The translations under genes and the position numbers were made by a program. Source: Streptacidiphilus rugosus AM-16 (lineage in GTDB: Bacteria; Actinomycetota; Actinomycetes; Streptomycetales; Streptomycetaceae). Taken from it: a stretch of DNA of 64,000 bases. This document shows positions 44,943 through 53,911 of this stretch, piece after piece (positions within the stretch are counted from its first letter, which is position 1; every line of letters starts with the position of its first letter). A model generated the notes under the pieces. The model was given only the letters and a program-made list of their open reading frames with translations. It did no database searches and had not been told where the DNA came from. Where the stretch lies: positions 1 to 64,000 of the forward strand of contig NZ_JQMJ01000002.1 in the NCBI RefSeq assembly GCF_000744655.1, in the 5' to 3' direction.

Positions 44943-45830
44943 ATGAGCGAACTCGCCATCGACACCGCCGCCCACGGCCGCATCATCGACCTGCGCCGCG
45001 ACCACGATGCCGCCACCCGCCTGCCCCGCGGCCACGCAGACGGCCGCTACCTGTGCTGCGCCTGCGCCGCCCACCTGATCTTCACCGGCCCCACCACCCC
45101 CGGCTCCCGCTTCACCCCGCGTTTCCGCCACCGCTCCGGCCACGGCGCCGACCACTGCGCCGCCCCCGCACCCCACCAGGCCGACATCCACGCCGACCTG
45201 ACCGCCGTCCTGACGCTGCGCGACCAACTCGCCCGTGCCCTGCCCGACGCCACCGTCCACCTCACCATCGACCCCGTACGCGCCGGACACCGCTGGGACT
45301 TGCCCCCCGCACTGGTCCTGCTTCGCGGTAACCACCGCGCCGTCATCGACCACCCCCGACGCCCCCTCACACCGCACACCGTCACTCAGCGGCTGCGCGA
45401 GGCCCGCGACCGCCACGGCGCCGACACCACCCACTGGTGGATCTTCGACCAGCACGACCCCACCCAGTACCAGAGCGCCGGCACCCTCAAGGTCCGCATC
45501 GACGGACACTCCACCCGCCACCAGAAAATCAACCCCACTCCCGCACAGCGCGCCCTGACCGCCGCCGGCGCCGTCGTCGCCTGGGCGGACGGGCACCAGC
45601 TCCTCATCCCCTACGGCGGCCACCGCATCGACTACCAGCCCCGCGACGGCGAAGACTGGACCGGCGAACAGGCATCCTGGGCCCACGACTGGCGCATCTC
45701 CCATCCCCGCCCTGCCCACGACGCCACCTGGTGGGGCCTGATCCCCCTCACTCCCAACGGTCTCGCCGCCTACCCCGGCTTGCGCCCCACCGCCGCCCTC
45801 CCACGTCATGACCGCCCTCGCCCGCTCTGA
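44943..45830 (+). CDS. Competence protein CoiA-like (Cys-rich N-terminal domain) protein
   Basis: 295 residues from the ATG at 44943. The N-terminal region has YLCCACAAHLIFTGPT, then FRHRSGHGADHCAAP, a CxxC plus His/Cys pattern like the zinc-ribbon start of CoiA-type proteins (where F-C--C and HF-H precede a nuclease domain). Later segments include DPTQYQSAGTLKVRIDG and TPAQRALTAAGAVVAWADGH. CoiA family members are linked to DNA uptake in Gram-positives; in actinomycetes their role is unknown. The following 91-codon gene overlaps its end. Confidence 0.55.
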   Translation: MSELAIDTAAHGRIIDLRRDHDAATRLPRGHADGRYLCCACAAHLIFTGPTTPGSRFTPRFRHRSGHGADHCAAPAPHQADIHADLTAVLTLRDQLARALPDATVHLTIDPVRAGHRWDLPPALVLLRGNHRAVIDHPRRPLTPHTVTQRLREARDRHGADTTHWWIFDQHDPTQYQSAGTLKVRIDGHSTRHQKINPTPAQRALTAAGAVVAWADGHQLLIPYGGHRIDYQPRDGEDWTGEQASWAHDWRISHPRPAHDATWWGLIPLTPNGLAAYPGLRPTAALPRHDRPRPL

Positions 45831-46083
45831 ACAGGGCCGGGAAAGTCACCGCCGCAAACTCGCCCGCGAACACGCCCAACGCCAGCTCTCCCAGCACACC
45901 ACGCCCGCGGTCGCAGTTTCCGCGCCGCCCACCCCGGTCCCGGGCACAACCGCCGACGAGGACTTCGTCGACACCCCGGCCACGGCGGCACTCCCCCGGA
46001 CACCCGAACCCTTCCCGGGCCCCGCCCCCGCACGTGGGAACGTCGGCTGGCGGCGCCTGCTGCCACGCCGCTGGCGCCGTTGA
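45808..46083 (+). CDS. Small basic hypothetical protein overlapping the CoiA-like gene
   Basis: 91 residues; the ATG lies 23 bases inside the upstream gene, suggesting translational coupling. The N-terminal helix is Arg/Gln-rich (GRESHRRKLAREHAQRQLSQ), the middle is Pro/Ala-rich, and the end is basic (GWRRLLPRRWRR). No known domain. It may be a real coupled gene or a chance frame; the hairpin at 46234 ends the unit. Confidence 0.45.
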   Translation: MTALARSEQGRESHRRKLAREHAQRQLSQHTTPAVAVSAPPTPVPGTTADEDFVDTPATAALPRTPEPFPGPAPARGNVGWRRLLPRRWRR

Positions 46084-46233
46084 CTCCGCCCAGCCCTTCC
46101 GCCATCCGCTCTGCTGTTCCGCCGACACACGCTGACCGTCCGGCCGTAGGAGAGGCACCGCTGCAGACCATCTGGTCGTACTTGTCCGATTCGCCCGCTC
46201 ATCCGACCGGACGGAACGTATGCTCGACCACAA

Positions 46234-46264
46234 GGCCGTCGCTGACCCCCGTGCAGCGACGGCC
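46234..46264. terminator. Perfect hairpin between convergent genes
   Basis: GGCCGTCGCTG (46234-46244), a 9-nt loop, CAGCGACGGCC (46254-46264). Located between the plus-strand unit ending at 46083 and the minus-strand SUKH-3 remnant, it could serve both directions. Confidence 0.7.
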
Positions 46265-46375
46265 CTCTTCAGCCACTTTGGAAGAGCGCACTTCCGAACT
46301 CGAAGCGGCTCGCGCCGCTCACCGCGAACTGACACGCTCGCTGAGTCAAGAGGCTGACCAAGATCGCGGCGCTGC

Positions 46376-46800
46376 TCAGGACACGCTCGCAACCCTGGCC
46401 GGAGCGACGCCCAAGGCCAGCTTCTCCAGCGCGTCCTGGGCCGGCCCGAATGTCGCGATCCACATCCCGACGAGATAGATCTCGCCGGTCTCGTCGATGC
46501 AGAGGAAGAACCGGCCATCGTCGAGCTCGCCAATCGGGAAGAGGTCCCGGCCGAGCGTTTCGCTCCAGCCAGCGAAGCGGTCCTCCTCGCCAAGGCAGTA
46601 GTCAGGCTTGAAGTGGAACGGCGTCTTTGCACACGTGATGCCCGGCCCGCTGATCTGCACCTCCAGGCCGCCGAACTCGCCACGGGCTTGAGCCGCACCT
46701 GGTGTCGCCGATCGGCCCACCAGACCTCGAAGTCGGCCTCGGTACCCACGGCCGGCCAGCGCTCAGCGGAGGTCGGCAGCAACAGCACGTCGACGAAGCC
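46376..46800 (-). pseudogene. SUKH-3-like immunity protein, frameshifted and 5'-truncated
   Basis: C-terminal frame: TPFHFKPDYCLGEEDRFAGW, SETLGRDLFPIGELDDGRFF, LCIDETGEIYLVGMWIATFG, a clear SUKH-3 pattern. The N-terminal part (DVLLLPTSAERWPAVGTEAD, FEVWWADRRHQVRLKP) is in another frame, joined by a one-base indel near 46685. The extreme start is replaced by an IS6 end at about 46800. SUKH proteins are immunity factors for polymorphic toxins; no toxin gene is adjacent. Confidence 0.68.
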
Positions 46801-47020
46801 GACGTCGACGACACGAACGAACCCTCCCCGGCACGACCAAACCCAAGATCATCTCACGCCCCGACCGACAACGTGACAGAGCCGCCGCTCGTCCAGGTGA
46901 GGCAGGATCGCCTCGAACTTCGCTTCCAGTGCAGCCTGTTGATCCGGCTGTCCGCCCATACCACAACGAGCCGAAAATGCTGGAAGCTACGGGTTGTTGC
47001 TCTGCAAGCCCTTACTCGCG
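46801..47020 (-). mobile_element. Joined end remnants of IS6 and ISAzo13 elements
   Basis: 46801-46884 is the left end of an IS6 element (to the tip GGCTCTGTCACGTTGTCGG read inward), nearly identical to that of copy C at 53562-53650. 46885-47020 is the 5' end of an ISAzo13 element, including codons corresponding to the 31198 transposase start and GGAAGCTACGGGTTGTTG. Neither element continues. Confidence 0.75.
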
Positions 47021-47094
47021 AGTATTGACTTCCCAGGCGGCGCCCAGGACTCTCTCAGCATGAATGACGAGCCCATGACATACCGGAGCAGGTC

Positions 47095-49155
47095 ATGAAC
47101 CGATGCCGTCCGCGGGGCAAGCGCAGGCTGTTCCTGTTGCCGGCTCTCCTAGGGGCGCTGCTGCTGGGAATCGGGCCAGGTGTGGCCAAAGCCTCCGCTG
47201 ATCAAAATTGGTGGGACCCACAAGCGCGGCCTGTCCCCGACGCGCAGATCGACGCAGTCGGTGCCCCGTTCACCGGCACCGACGCACAGGGGCAAGTCCG
47301 CGGATTAGTTGACGCGCATGTGCACCTGATGTCCTACGAAGGGTTCGGCGGCCGCCTGATGTGCGGCCAGACGTTCTCGGCAGCCGGCATTGCGGATGCG
47401 CTCAAGGACTGTCCGGAGCACTACCCCGATGGGAGCCTGGACGAATTCGACTTCCTCACACATGGCGGGGATGGCCGGCATGACCCTGTCGGCTGGCCGA
47501 CGTTCAAGGACTGGCCCGCTCCCGCTTCCCTGACTCACAACCAAACGTACTACGCGTGGATAGAGCGAGCCTGGCGGGGTGGCCAGCGGGTGCTCGTCAA
47601 TGATCTCGTCTCCAACGCAGTGATCTGCAACGCCTACCTTTTTAAGGACCGCACCTGCGATGAGATGTCCGCCATCCGCCTCGAAGCTCAGAAGACCTAC
47701 GAGCTCCAGAGCTACATCGACACGATGTACGGGGGCCCAGGCAAGGGTTGGTTCCGGATCGTCACGGACAGCGGCCAAGCCCGCGACGTGATCAAGCAGG
47801 GCAAACTGGCCGTGATCCTGGGCGTGGAAACCTCGGAGCCGTTCGGCTGTAAGCAGATCCTCGACATACCCCAGTGCAGCAAGGAGGACATCGAGCGCGG
47901 CCTCGACGAGCTGTACGGGCTAGGCGTACGCAGCATGTTCTTGTGCCACAAGTTTGACAACGCTCTGTGCGGGGTCCGCTTCGACACCGGAACCGAAGGC
48001 GATGCGATCAACGCCGGCCAGTTCCTGTCCACCGGCACCTACTGGAAGACCGAGAAGTGCACCACTCCGGAGCAGGACAACCCCATCGGGACGCACACCA
48101 GCGCCGACGACCTGTGCAACACCCGGGGGCTGACCCCTCTGGGCGCTTACGCCGTCCACGCCATGATGAAGCGCCACATGATGCTGGAAATTGATCATAT
48201 GAGCGTAAAGGCAGTCGACCAGACGCTCAGCATCCTCGACGCCCAAAACTATCCGGGCGTCATCTCCTCGCACAGCTGGATGGACCCCAATTGGACGGAG
48301 CGGGTCTACCGGCTGGGCGGATTCATCGCCCAGCACATCAACGACGCCCCTGCCTTCGCCGCACAGGAGCGCGAGAGCGCTGCCTTGCGGCAGAAGTACC
48401 ACATCGTCGGCTACGGCGTCGGCACCGATATGAACGGCCTGAGTGAGCAGCCCGGACCCCGCGGCGCTGGCACCGAAGTGCACTACCCCTTCACCAGCCC
48501 TGACGGCGGAACGGTCTTGAGTCGACAGACGACCGGCCAGCGCACCTGGGACATCAACACCGACGGGGTCGCCCACTATGGCCTGCTGCCCGACTGGGTC
48601 GAGGACATCCGCGTCACCGGCGGCCAGGACGTGGTGAACGACCTGATGCTGGGCGCCGAAGGGTACCTTCGCACTTGGAGCGCCACGGAGCAGCAGGTGG
48701 TCGACGCAGTGGCCATGTGTCCCGTCGGCACTCAGCCCGCTGGCTCGAGTGGCAAGGGCATCCAGTATCAGGCTCACGTCCACGATCTCGGCTGGCAGGG
48801 CTTCAGCGGGGCGAACGGCACCTACGCCGGCACCACGGGCCTGAGCGATTCGATCGAGGCACTCCGGCTGACGGCCCGTGGCGCCGGAGGCATGTGGGTC
48901 CACGCCCAGGTGGAGAACATCGGCTGGCAGCCGTGGCAGTACGTGGCCGACGGGCAACAGGTCGAGGTGGGCACGACCGGGCAGAACCTGCGGTTGGAAG
49001 CTCTCGAGATCCAGGTCGGTTCCGGCACCATCACCGGGCGGGCGCACGTGCAGAACGTGGGCTGGCAGCCCTCCGCCACGTCCTCGAGGATCATGATCGG
49101 CACAGTGGGGCAGTCGCTGCGGATGGAAGCGGTCGGACTGAGCCTTTGCTTGTAA
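47095..49155 (+). CDS. Secreted M19-like (membrane dipeptidase) protein with ChW repeats
   Basis: 686 residues; ATG preceded by GGAGCAGGTC. Residues 1-35 form a signal peptide (LFLLPALLGALLLGIGPGVA). Residues about 65-520 resemble the renal dipeptidase/amidohydrolase fold: GLVDAHVHLMSYEGFGGRLM with the metal HxH, LAVILGVETSEPFG, LYGLGVRSMFLCHKFDNALC, MMLEIDHMSVKAVDQTL, VISSHSW, VGYGVGTDMNGLSE and DVVNDLMLGAEGYLRTW. The last about 125 residues hold three clostridial hydrophobic W repeats (HDLGWQGF, ENIGWQPW, QNVGWQPS), usually surface or carbohydrate binding. Extracellular hydrolase; substrate unknown. Confidence 0.85.
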   Translation: MNRCRPRGKRRLFLLPALLGALLLGIGPGVAKASADQNWWDPQARPVPDAQIDAVGAPFTGTDAQGQVRGLVDAHVHLMSYEGFGGRLMCGQTFSAAGIADALKDCPEHYPDGSLDEFDFLTHGGDGRHDPVGWPTFKDWPAPASLTHNQTYYAWIERAWRGGQRVLVNDLVSNAVICNAYLFKDRTCDEMSAIRLEAQKTYELQSYIDTMYGGPGKGWFRIVTDSGQARDVIKQGKLAVILGVETSEPFGCKQILDIPQCSKEDIERGLDELYGLGVRSMFLCHKFDNALCGVRFDTGTEGDAINAGQFLSTGTYWKTEKCTTPEQDNPIGTHTSADDLCNTRGLTPLGAYAVHAMMKRHMMLEIDHMSVKAVDQTLSILDAQNYPGVISSHSWMDPNWTERVYRLGGFIAQHINDAPAFAAQERESAALRQKYHIVGYGVGTDMNGLSEQPGPRGAGTEVHYPFTSPDGGTVLSRQTTGQRTWDINTDGVAHYGLLPDWVEDIRVTGGQDVVNDLMLGAEGYLRTWSATEQQVVDAVAMCPVGTQPAGSSGKGIQYQAHVHDLGWQGFSGANGTYAGTTGLSDSIEALRLTARGAGGMWVHAQVENIGWQPWQYVADGQQVEVGTTGQNLRLEALEIQVGSGTITGRAHVQNVGWQPSATSSRIMIGTVGQSLRMEAVGLSLCL

Positions 49156-49192
49156 AAGCTCCGGGCAAGCCTGCAGAGCCATGATGGTTCGA

Positions 49193-49227
49193 CACCCCGC
49201 TGTGTGCCGACGGCCCACAGCGGGGTG
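49193..49227 (+). terminator. Perfect 12-bp hairpin after the M19-like gene
   Basis: CACCCCGCTGTG (49193-49204) pairs with CACAGCGGGGTG (49216-49227) across an 11-nt loop, 38 bases after the stop at 49155. No T-run follows. Confidence 0.78.
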
Positions 49228-49324
49228 CGCCGCTCCGCGGAGACCTCGGGAGGCGGGATTATGTTCACAAAAAGACCGGCTAGTGCCGTGACCGCTATGG
49301 TTCGCCGGGTTGAGAGGGAGGACC

Positions 49325-49567
49325 GTGGTGTTCGTTGAGATCGTCTTCGTGGGGCTGCCGATCGATCGTGACGAGGTCGAGGAGGCTTTGGAGGCGGAGT
49401 TCGAGCTCGACGGCGAGGTCACAGGCGCTGGCAGCGGCATGGGCCGCTGCCATCTTGACCTGGAGATCACAGACGACTCGGACGCGACTGCGGCACTGGA
49501 GCGTCTTCGGGTGGTGCTGTCCGGGCTTGGTGTCGCTGACTGCGCAACCTTGAACGTCAGTGAGTGA
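49325..49567 (+). CDS. Small acidic hypothetical protein
   Basis: 80 residues from a GTG after GAGAGGGAGGACC. Acidic and compact, alternating strands and helices: FVEIVFVGLPIDRDEVEEAL, EAEFELDGEVTGAGSGMGRC, HLDLEITDDSDATAALERLR. The shape resembles small immunity-type or ACT-like proteins, but no family is recognised. It runs directly into the end of the convergent IS630 transposase gene (stops adjacent at 49567/49568), so its own end may have been set by the insertion. Confidence 0.6.
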   Translation: MVFVEIVFVGLPIDRDEVEEALEAEFELDGEVTGAGSGMGRCHLDLEITDDSDATAALERLRVVLSGLGVADCATLNVSE

Positions 49568-50737
49568 TCAAGCCGCTATGCGTGCTCGTCCGCCCCAGCG
49601 GATGCCCCTCTCACTACGGACACGGGCGCGTTCACGGCGCTCTGCCGCCAGGACGTCCCGGTGGCGGGCGTTGGCGTTGCGCCAGCGCAGGTATGCGTGC
49701 AGGGCCCGGGTCTGGACCGTGTGGTTGGGGTGGTTGGAGTTGGCGACGGTGAACTGCCGCAGCGGCCCGACGTGGGCCTCGATCGGATTCGCCCACGACG
49801 CGTAGGTCGGGGTGAAGCAGAGTTCGACGCGGTGCTTCTTCGCCCAGCGGCGGATCGTCTCGCCCTTGTGGGCGGACAGGTTGTCCAAGATGACGTAGAT
49901 CGGGGCGCCGTCCGGGCGGGCCGCACGGATCGACCTGAGCGCGGCTAGCGTGTTGCCGGCGCCCTTCCTGCGCCGGTTGACGCCCCACAGCGTGTCGTCG
50001 CCGATCGAGTAGCAGCCGTGGAAGTAGCGGACCCCGTGGGTGCGGTGGTAGGTGGCGGGATGCCGCTCGGGATGACCGGCCCGAGCCCAGCCCGAGCCGA
50101 TCGTGGGTCGGATGCCGAGCGGGCCGAACTCGTCGAACGCGAACACGCGGTCGGGGAAGCGGTCCAGGACCTGCTCGATCCGGTCGAGCTTGGCATCGCG
50201 TTCCGGGTCCGGCGACTCCTTCCAGGTCTTCGTGCGCTGGAAGGTGACGCCTCGGCGGGCGAGCAGACGGCGTAACGCCTCGCGGCCGATGCGGATGACC
50301 CGTCCGTGGACCCGGTGCAGGTAGATCACGAGCTTGCGCAGCGACCAGCGGGTGAAGGGCTGGCCGAGCTTGGTCGGGCGGGTGGTGGCCGTCTGGACGA
50401 CGAAGTCCTCATCGTCAGGACTGAGCAGGCGGGGACGGCCTCCCGCCCAGCGAGGGTCCAGGCAGGCCAGGCCGATCTCGTTGAACCGGTGGATCACGTC
50501 GCGCACCGTGTCCTCGTCCGCCTGGACCAGCTGGGCGATCACCGGGACCCGGTTCCCGCCCGCCGAGGCCAGCAGCATCATCGCCCGCCAGAACCGCACC
50601 GAACTGGTGCTGCCCCGACGCACGATCTGCTGCAGCTTCTGCCCCTCCTGGTCGGTCAGTCTGCGCACCCGCACAGGCTCGGCCACCACACCCCCAAACG
50701 GTCGGACGGACGTCACCGCCACATCCAACCGCTCCAA
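49568..50737 (-). CDS. IS630-family transposase
   Basis: 389 residues, uninterrupted. N-terminal HTH (VPVIAQLVQADEDTVRDVIH), a second HTH region (HGRVIRIGREALRRLLARRG), then the DDE core: RVFAFDEFGPLGIRP (first Asp), PIYVILDNLSAHKGETIR (second Asp) and YASWANPIEAHVGPLRQF (Glu). The usual start may be slightly downstream at VAEPVRVRRLTDQEG. Element ends were not defined; IS630 inserts at TA. It is one of the few intact transposases here. Confidence 0.92.
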   Translation of the reverse strand: MERLDVAVTSVRPFGGVVAEPVRVRRLTDQEGQKLQQIVRRGSTSSVRFWRAMMLLASAGGNRVPVIAQLVQADEDTVRDVIHRFNEIGLACLDPRWAGGRPRLLSPDDEDFVVQTATTRPTKLGQPFTRWSLRKLVIYLHRVHGRVIRIGREALRRLLARRGVTFQRTKTWKESPDPERDAKLDRIEQVLDRFPDRVFAFDEFGPLGIRPTIGSGWARAGHPERHPATYHRTHGVRYFHGCYSIGDDTLWGVNRRRKGAGNTLAALRSIRAARPDGAPIYVILDNLSAHKGETIRRWAKKHRVELCFTPTYASWANPIEAHVGPLRQFTVANSNHPNHTVQTRALHAYLRWRNANARHRDVLAAERRERARVRSERGIRWGGRARIAA

Positions 50738-50774
50738 CCACCAACCCGGCGAACCAATGTGGTCAGAGCACTAG

Positions 50775-52306
50775 CGGTGGTTTGTTAGACCGGGGAGTAG
50801 AGATCAAGCGCGTGGCCTGCGCCGACGTGGTTGATCAGGGCCTGGAGTTCGGGTGGCGGGGGCGCGTTGGTCCAGGCTCGCCAGCAGCGTTGGAGGCTGG
50901 TCCAGGGGTCGAGCCAGGCCCGGACGGCGCGGATCGCCTTGGGCCAGCTGGACGGTCGGGGCTGATGGGGTCTGCGCAGGCCCCCTCTCAGCCGGTTCCG
51001 CCGATGTGGCGGCGGGCGGGTCCTCGGGGTCCTCGGCGCCGGACTCCTGCAGAGGCCCGGCGAACCAGGTGTCCCAGCAGAACGAGAACGCGCAGGTGAC
51101 CAGGGTCTGGTGGCGGCGGATAGCAGTGTCGGAGCGGACCTGGAAGTCGGCCCAGCCCAGTTCGTCCTTGACCTGCTTGTAGCTCTGCTCGATCCAGTGC
51201 CTGATGCCGTAGATCCGGACGACTTCTGCCAGGCCGGCGGCCGGTTCGGGGCTGTCCGCCTCGCGCGGGCTGCCGGGCCGGGGCAGGTCGGTGGCCAGGT
51301 ACCAGGTGGACTGCGCGGGCAGTGTGGCCGGCTCGGTGGTGGCCACGACCAGACGGACGTTTCCGTCGGGCCCCCACCAGCCCAGCGTCGCCTCGGCGGC
51401 CCACCAGGTCTCGGTGTGCCCGTCGCGGAAGGTGCGCTCGACCCGGGTCCAGTCCCCTGGATCCTCCGCGTCGGTCCAGGTCAGGGCGCGGGCGGCGTCG
51501 ACGGGCGTGTAGGCGTCCTTGCCGTAGGCCCAGGCGCCGTGGCTGGGTTTCAGGGCCACGACGAACGGCAGCCCGGCCTCCGCGAGATCCCGGCGGAAGC
51601 CGTCCTGGTCGCCGTAGGCGCAGTCGGCGGCCACGGCCCGGAAGGTCACTCCGGCGGTCCTGGCGGTGCGGGCCAGTTCCGCGGCGATTCGCAGCTTCGT
51701 GCGGAAGCCGGGGTCGCTCTTGCCCTTGGGGAAGTGGTGGGCGGGGCTGTAGGGCACGGCGTGCAGCGGGTAGTAGAGGTTCTCGTCGGCCCAGCACGTG
51801 GTCACGGTGACGATGCCGTTGTCGGTCTTGCCCAGCCGGCCCAGCCACTGTCGGCCGACGTGCGCGGTTTTCTTCCCGTCCTTGCGGTCGCCCGAGTCGT
51901 CGATCACCAGCACCCCGTCCGGGTGCGGCCTGGTCGCGGGGTCGCCGAGCAGCAGTGCCACCCGGCGGGCATTGATCTTTTCGTGGTCCCAGGTCGACTC
52001 GGACAGGAAGAACTGGAGCCGCTGCACCGCCGCGTGCTGGGCGCCGACGACGGGTTCGGTGCCGACCAGGCAGGTCAGCGTCTTGTTGCGGTCCCGCGGC
52101 AGCAGCAGCCCCGCAAGATACTCGCGGAACCCGCGCCGCTGTGCCAGATTGGAGAAGAGGTCATCGAAGCGAGCGGCGTAGGCTTCCAGCGGGCCCGGAG
52201 CGGGCGGACACGGCACACGACGGGTCATCACAGCTCCCCGGCAGCGAAGCGACGTTCCTCTGCTACCGGCCTACTACGGCCCTGACCCGCCGTCAACAAA
52301 CCACCG
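50775..52306 (-). mobile_element. IS701-family element, copy 2, with CTAG duplication
   Basis: Tips CGGTGGTTTGTT at 50775 and its complement ending at 52306, flanked by CTAG on both sides (50771-50774 and 52307-52310). 1532 bp. It is a different lineage from IS701 copy 1 and has ordinary short terminal repeats. Confidence 0.92.
50804..52231 (-). CDS. IS701-family transposase (copy 2)
   Basis: 475 residues. LAQRRGFREYLAGLLLPRDR at the start, then PDGVLVIDDSGDRKDGKKTA (first Asp), FRAVAADCAYGDQDGFRRDL (second Asp) and YGIRHWIEQSYKQVKDELGW (Glu). The last about 90 residues are Pro/Arg-rich; a frame change there is possible, but the core is complete. Likely functional element given the clean CTAG duplication. 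Confidence 0.9.
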   Translation of the reverse strand: MMTRRVPCPPAPGPLEAYAARFDDLFSNLAQRRGFREYLAGLLLPRDRNKTLTCLVGTEPVVGAQHAAVQRLQFFLSESTWDHEKINARRVALLLGDPATRPHPDGVLVIDDSGDRKDGKKTAHVGRQWLGRLGKTDNGIVTVTTCWADENLYYPLHAVPYSPAHHFPKGKSDPGFRTKLRIAAELARTARTAGVTFRAVAADCAYGDQDGFRRDLAEAGLPFVVALKPSHGAWAYGKDAYTPVDAARALTWTDAEDPGDWTRVERTFRDGHTETWWAAEATLGWWGPDGNVRLVVATTEPATLPAQSTWYLATDLPRPGSPREADSPEPAAGLAEVVRIYGIRHWIEQSYKQVKDELGWADFQVRSDTAIRRHQTLVTCAFSFCWDTWFAGPLQESGAEDPEDPPAATSAEPAERGPAQTPSAPTVQLAQGDPRRPGLARPLDQPPTLLASLDQRAPATRTPGPDQPRRRRPRA

Positions 52307-52573
52307 CTAGGGCATCAGGCTCATCGGTCCGTAGACCTCCTTGCTGTCCTGCAGGAGCACCACCTGGGCCACGCCTGCGTCAAGGAGTTGGCGCCAGGAC
52401 AGCCCGATCCACGTCTCCGCGTCCCCTTGCGAATCAAAGCCCGCGCGAGCGGCATCGGCCACATCATTGGCGGGGAGGTCCAGGGCCAGGGCCTCCAGAG
52501 CGGTTGCAACGGCCTGCAGTGCCATTGCCTTGCCGTGGGCGTCCTCGAAACGCCACTGCCAGGCCATCCCCAT
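52307..52573 (-). CDS. Conserved small protein, IS701 inserted at its stop codon
   Basis: 88 residues from the ATG at 52573, after AAGGAGAAGGC. The text MAWQWRFEDAHGKAMALQAV, GDAETWIGLSWRQLLDAGVA, and VVLLQDSKEVYGPMSLMP matches a small Streptomyces family of unknown function with a conserved EVYGPMSL end. The stop TAG is part of the CTAG target of the neighbouring IS701, and because CTAG is duplicated the gene keeps its stop. Upstream 52574-52812 has no gene. Confidence 0.7.
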   Translation of the reverse strand: MGMAWQWRFEDAHGKAMALQAVATALEALALDLPANDVADAARAGFDSQGDAETWIGLSWRQLLDAGVAQVVLLQDSKEVYGPMSLMP

Positions 52574-52812
52574 GCCTTCTCCTTCGTCGTTGGGATCGGT
52601 TCGTCTGCGAGGTCGCCCTGCCGGGCTCCAGGGAGAGCGGCCACGCATCCCCATGCTTCGCTGGGCACGAGGTGCACCCGGTGCCCCTCAGGGTGACCGA
52701 GGGCGACATCGTGACCCGTTCGGCGTGGCGTCACTGTGACGCCGCACCGAACGCCACGGCAGAACCGACTGCCAATCATGAAGCTGACCTGGGCAAACAG
52801 ATTGAAAACACA

Positions 52813-53650
52813 GTCTGACGGTGTGGGAGGCCGTGGCCGGGCTGGGTTCGGGACTTGGTTCAGGCTGTGGCAGGCAGGCCGCCGATGCCGGCGGTGACGT
52901 GGTCCCAGACGGTGAAGCGGAGGATCATCTCGAGCCGGTGCCGGGCGGCGCCGAGGAGGTGGCGGCCGGGCCGGAAATGGGGGCTGATGCCGCTGAACGC
53001 GGACAGGAACCTCTGTGCGGCGCTGGCACTGCGGAAGCCTTTCATGGCGCGTTCTCGCTGGCGGGTGGGCTGGTGGCTGTTCTCGGCTCGATTGTTCAAG
53101 CCCTTGTGGGCGCGGTGCTCGACCGAGGGCATCAGCTCGCGCCGGGCGGCGCCGTAGGAGCGGAGCTTGTCGGTGATCAGCACCCTGGGCACGCGGCCCT
53201 GCTTCTTCATGAGCTTGGCCATGAAGCGCCTGGCGGCCTTGGCGTCGCGCTTGGACTGCACCAGGATGTCCAGGACGTTCCCGTGCTGGTCGACGGCCCG
53301 CCACAGGTAGTGCCGCGCCCCGTTGATCCTCACGAAGACCTCGTCGAGATGCCACTTATCGCCCGGCCGGGGCCGACGGCGGCGCAACTGGTGGCGTAGG
53401 CCTGCCCGAACTTGGCGCACCAGCGGCGCACGGTCTCGTAGGAGACGACCACGCCGCGCTGCAGCATCACCTCCTCGACCTCACGAAACGACAGCGGGAA
53501 CCGGAAGTACAGCCACACGCAGTGCGCGATGACCTCCGCCGGGTAGCAGTGGTTCCTGTACGACGGCGACGTCGACGACACGAACAAAACCTCCCCGGCA
53601 CGACCAACCCCAAGATCATCTCACGCCCCGACCGACAACGTGACAGAGCC
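52813..53650 (-). mobile_element. IS6-family element, copy C, right end missing
   Basis: The transposase-proximal tip GGCTCTGTCACGTTGTCGG reads inward from 53650. At the other end the homology to copies A and D stops after GTCAGAC at about 52813, so the last about 30 bp including the terminal repeat are lost. It cuts the oxidoreductase fragment at 53651. Confidence 0.8.
52860..53587 (-). pseudogene. IS6-family transposase (copy C), one frameshift
   Basis: Starts FVSSTSPSYRNHCYPAEVIA with the HTH block, then a one-base loss near 53395 shifts frame before QLRRRRPRPGDKWHLDEVFV. The DDE blocks DKWHLDEVFV, RVLITDKLRSYGAA and NNRAENSHQPTR are in the second frame. Closely related to copies A and B. 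Confidence 0.85.
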
Positions 53651-53861
53651 CCCCGAGGCCGCCAAGCGCGCTATCGCGGCTGGCTTCATGCTCGTCCAGC
53701 CGGATCGAACAGGCCTGCTGGAGAGCACCAGGCTCGCCGAGGCAGGGCTACTGCGCCCACAGATCGCACGGACCTTCCCCCTGGAGGGGGCAGCCGAGGC
53801 CCACCACCTGGCCCGGACCAGCGCCGGCACTCCCGGAAAGATCGTCCTCACGGTCACATGA
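53651..53861 (+). pseudogene. C-terminal fragment of an MDR oxidoreductase (paralogue of 39294)
   Basis: 70 codons: EAAKRAIAAGFMLVQPDRTG, LLESTRLAEAGLLRPQIART, FPLEGAAEAHHLARTS, GKIVLTVT-stop. It aligns without gaps of note to the last residues of the 39294-40241 protein. The 5' three-quarters was removed at the IS6 copy C boundary. The downstream ABM gene follows 50 bp later, mirroring the intact operon. Confidence 0.85.
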
Positions 53862-53911
53862 GCTGCCGCCGGTCCTCCCGCCTCAATCCCCGCACAAGGA
53901 CAAGGACAGGC

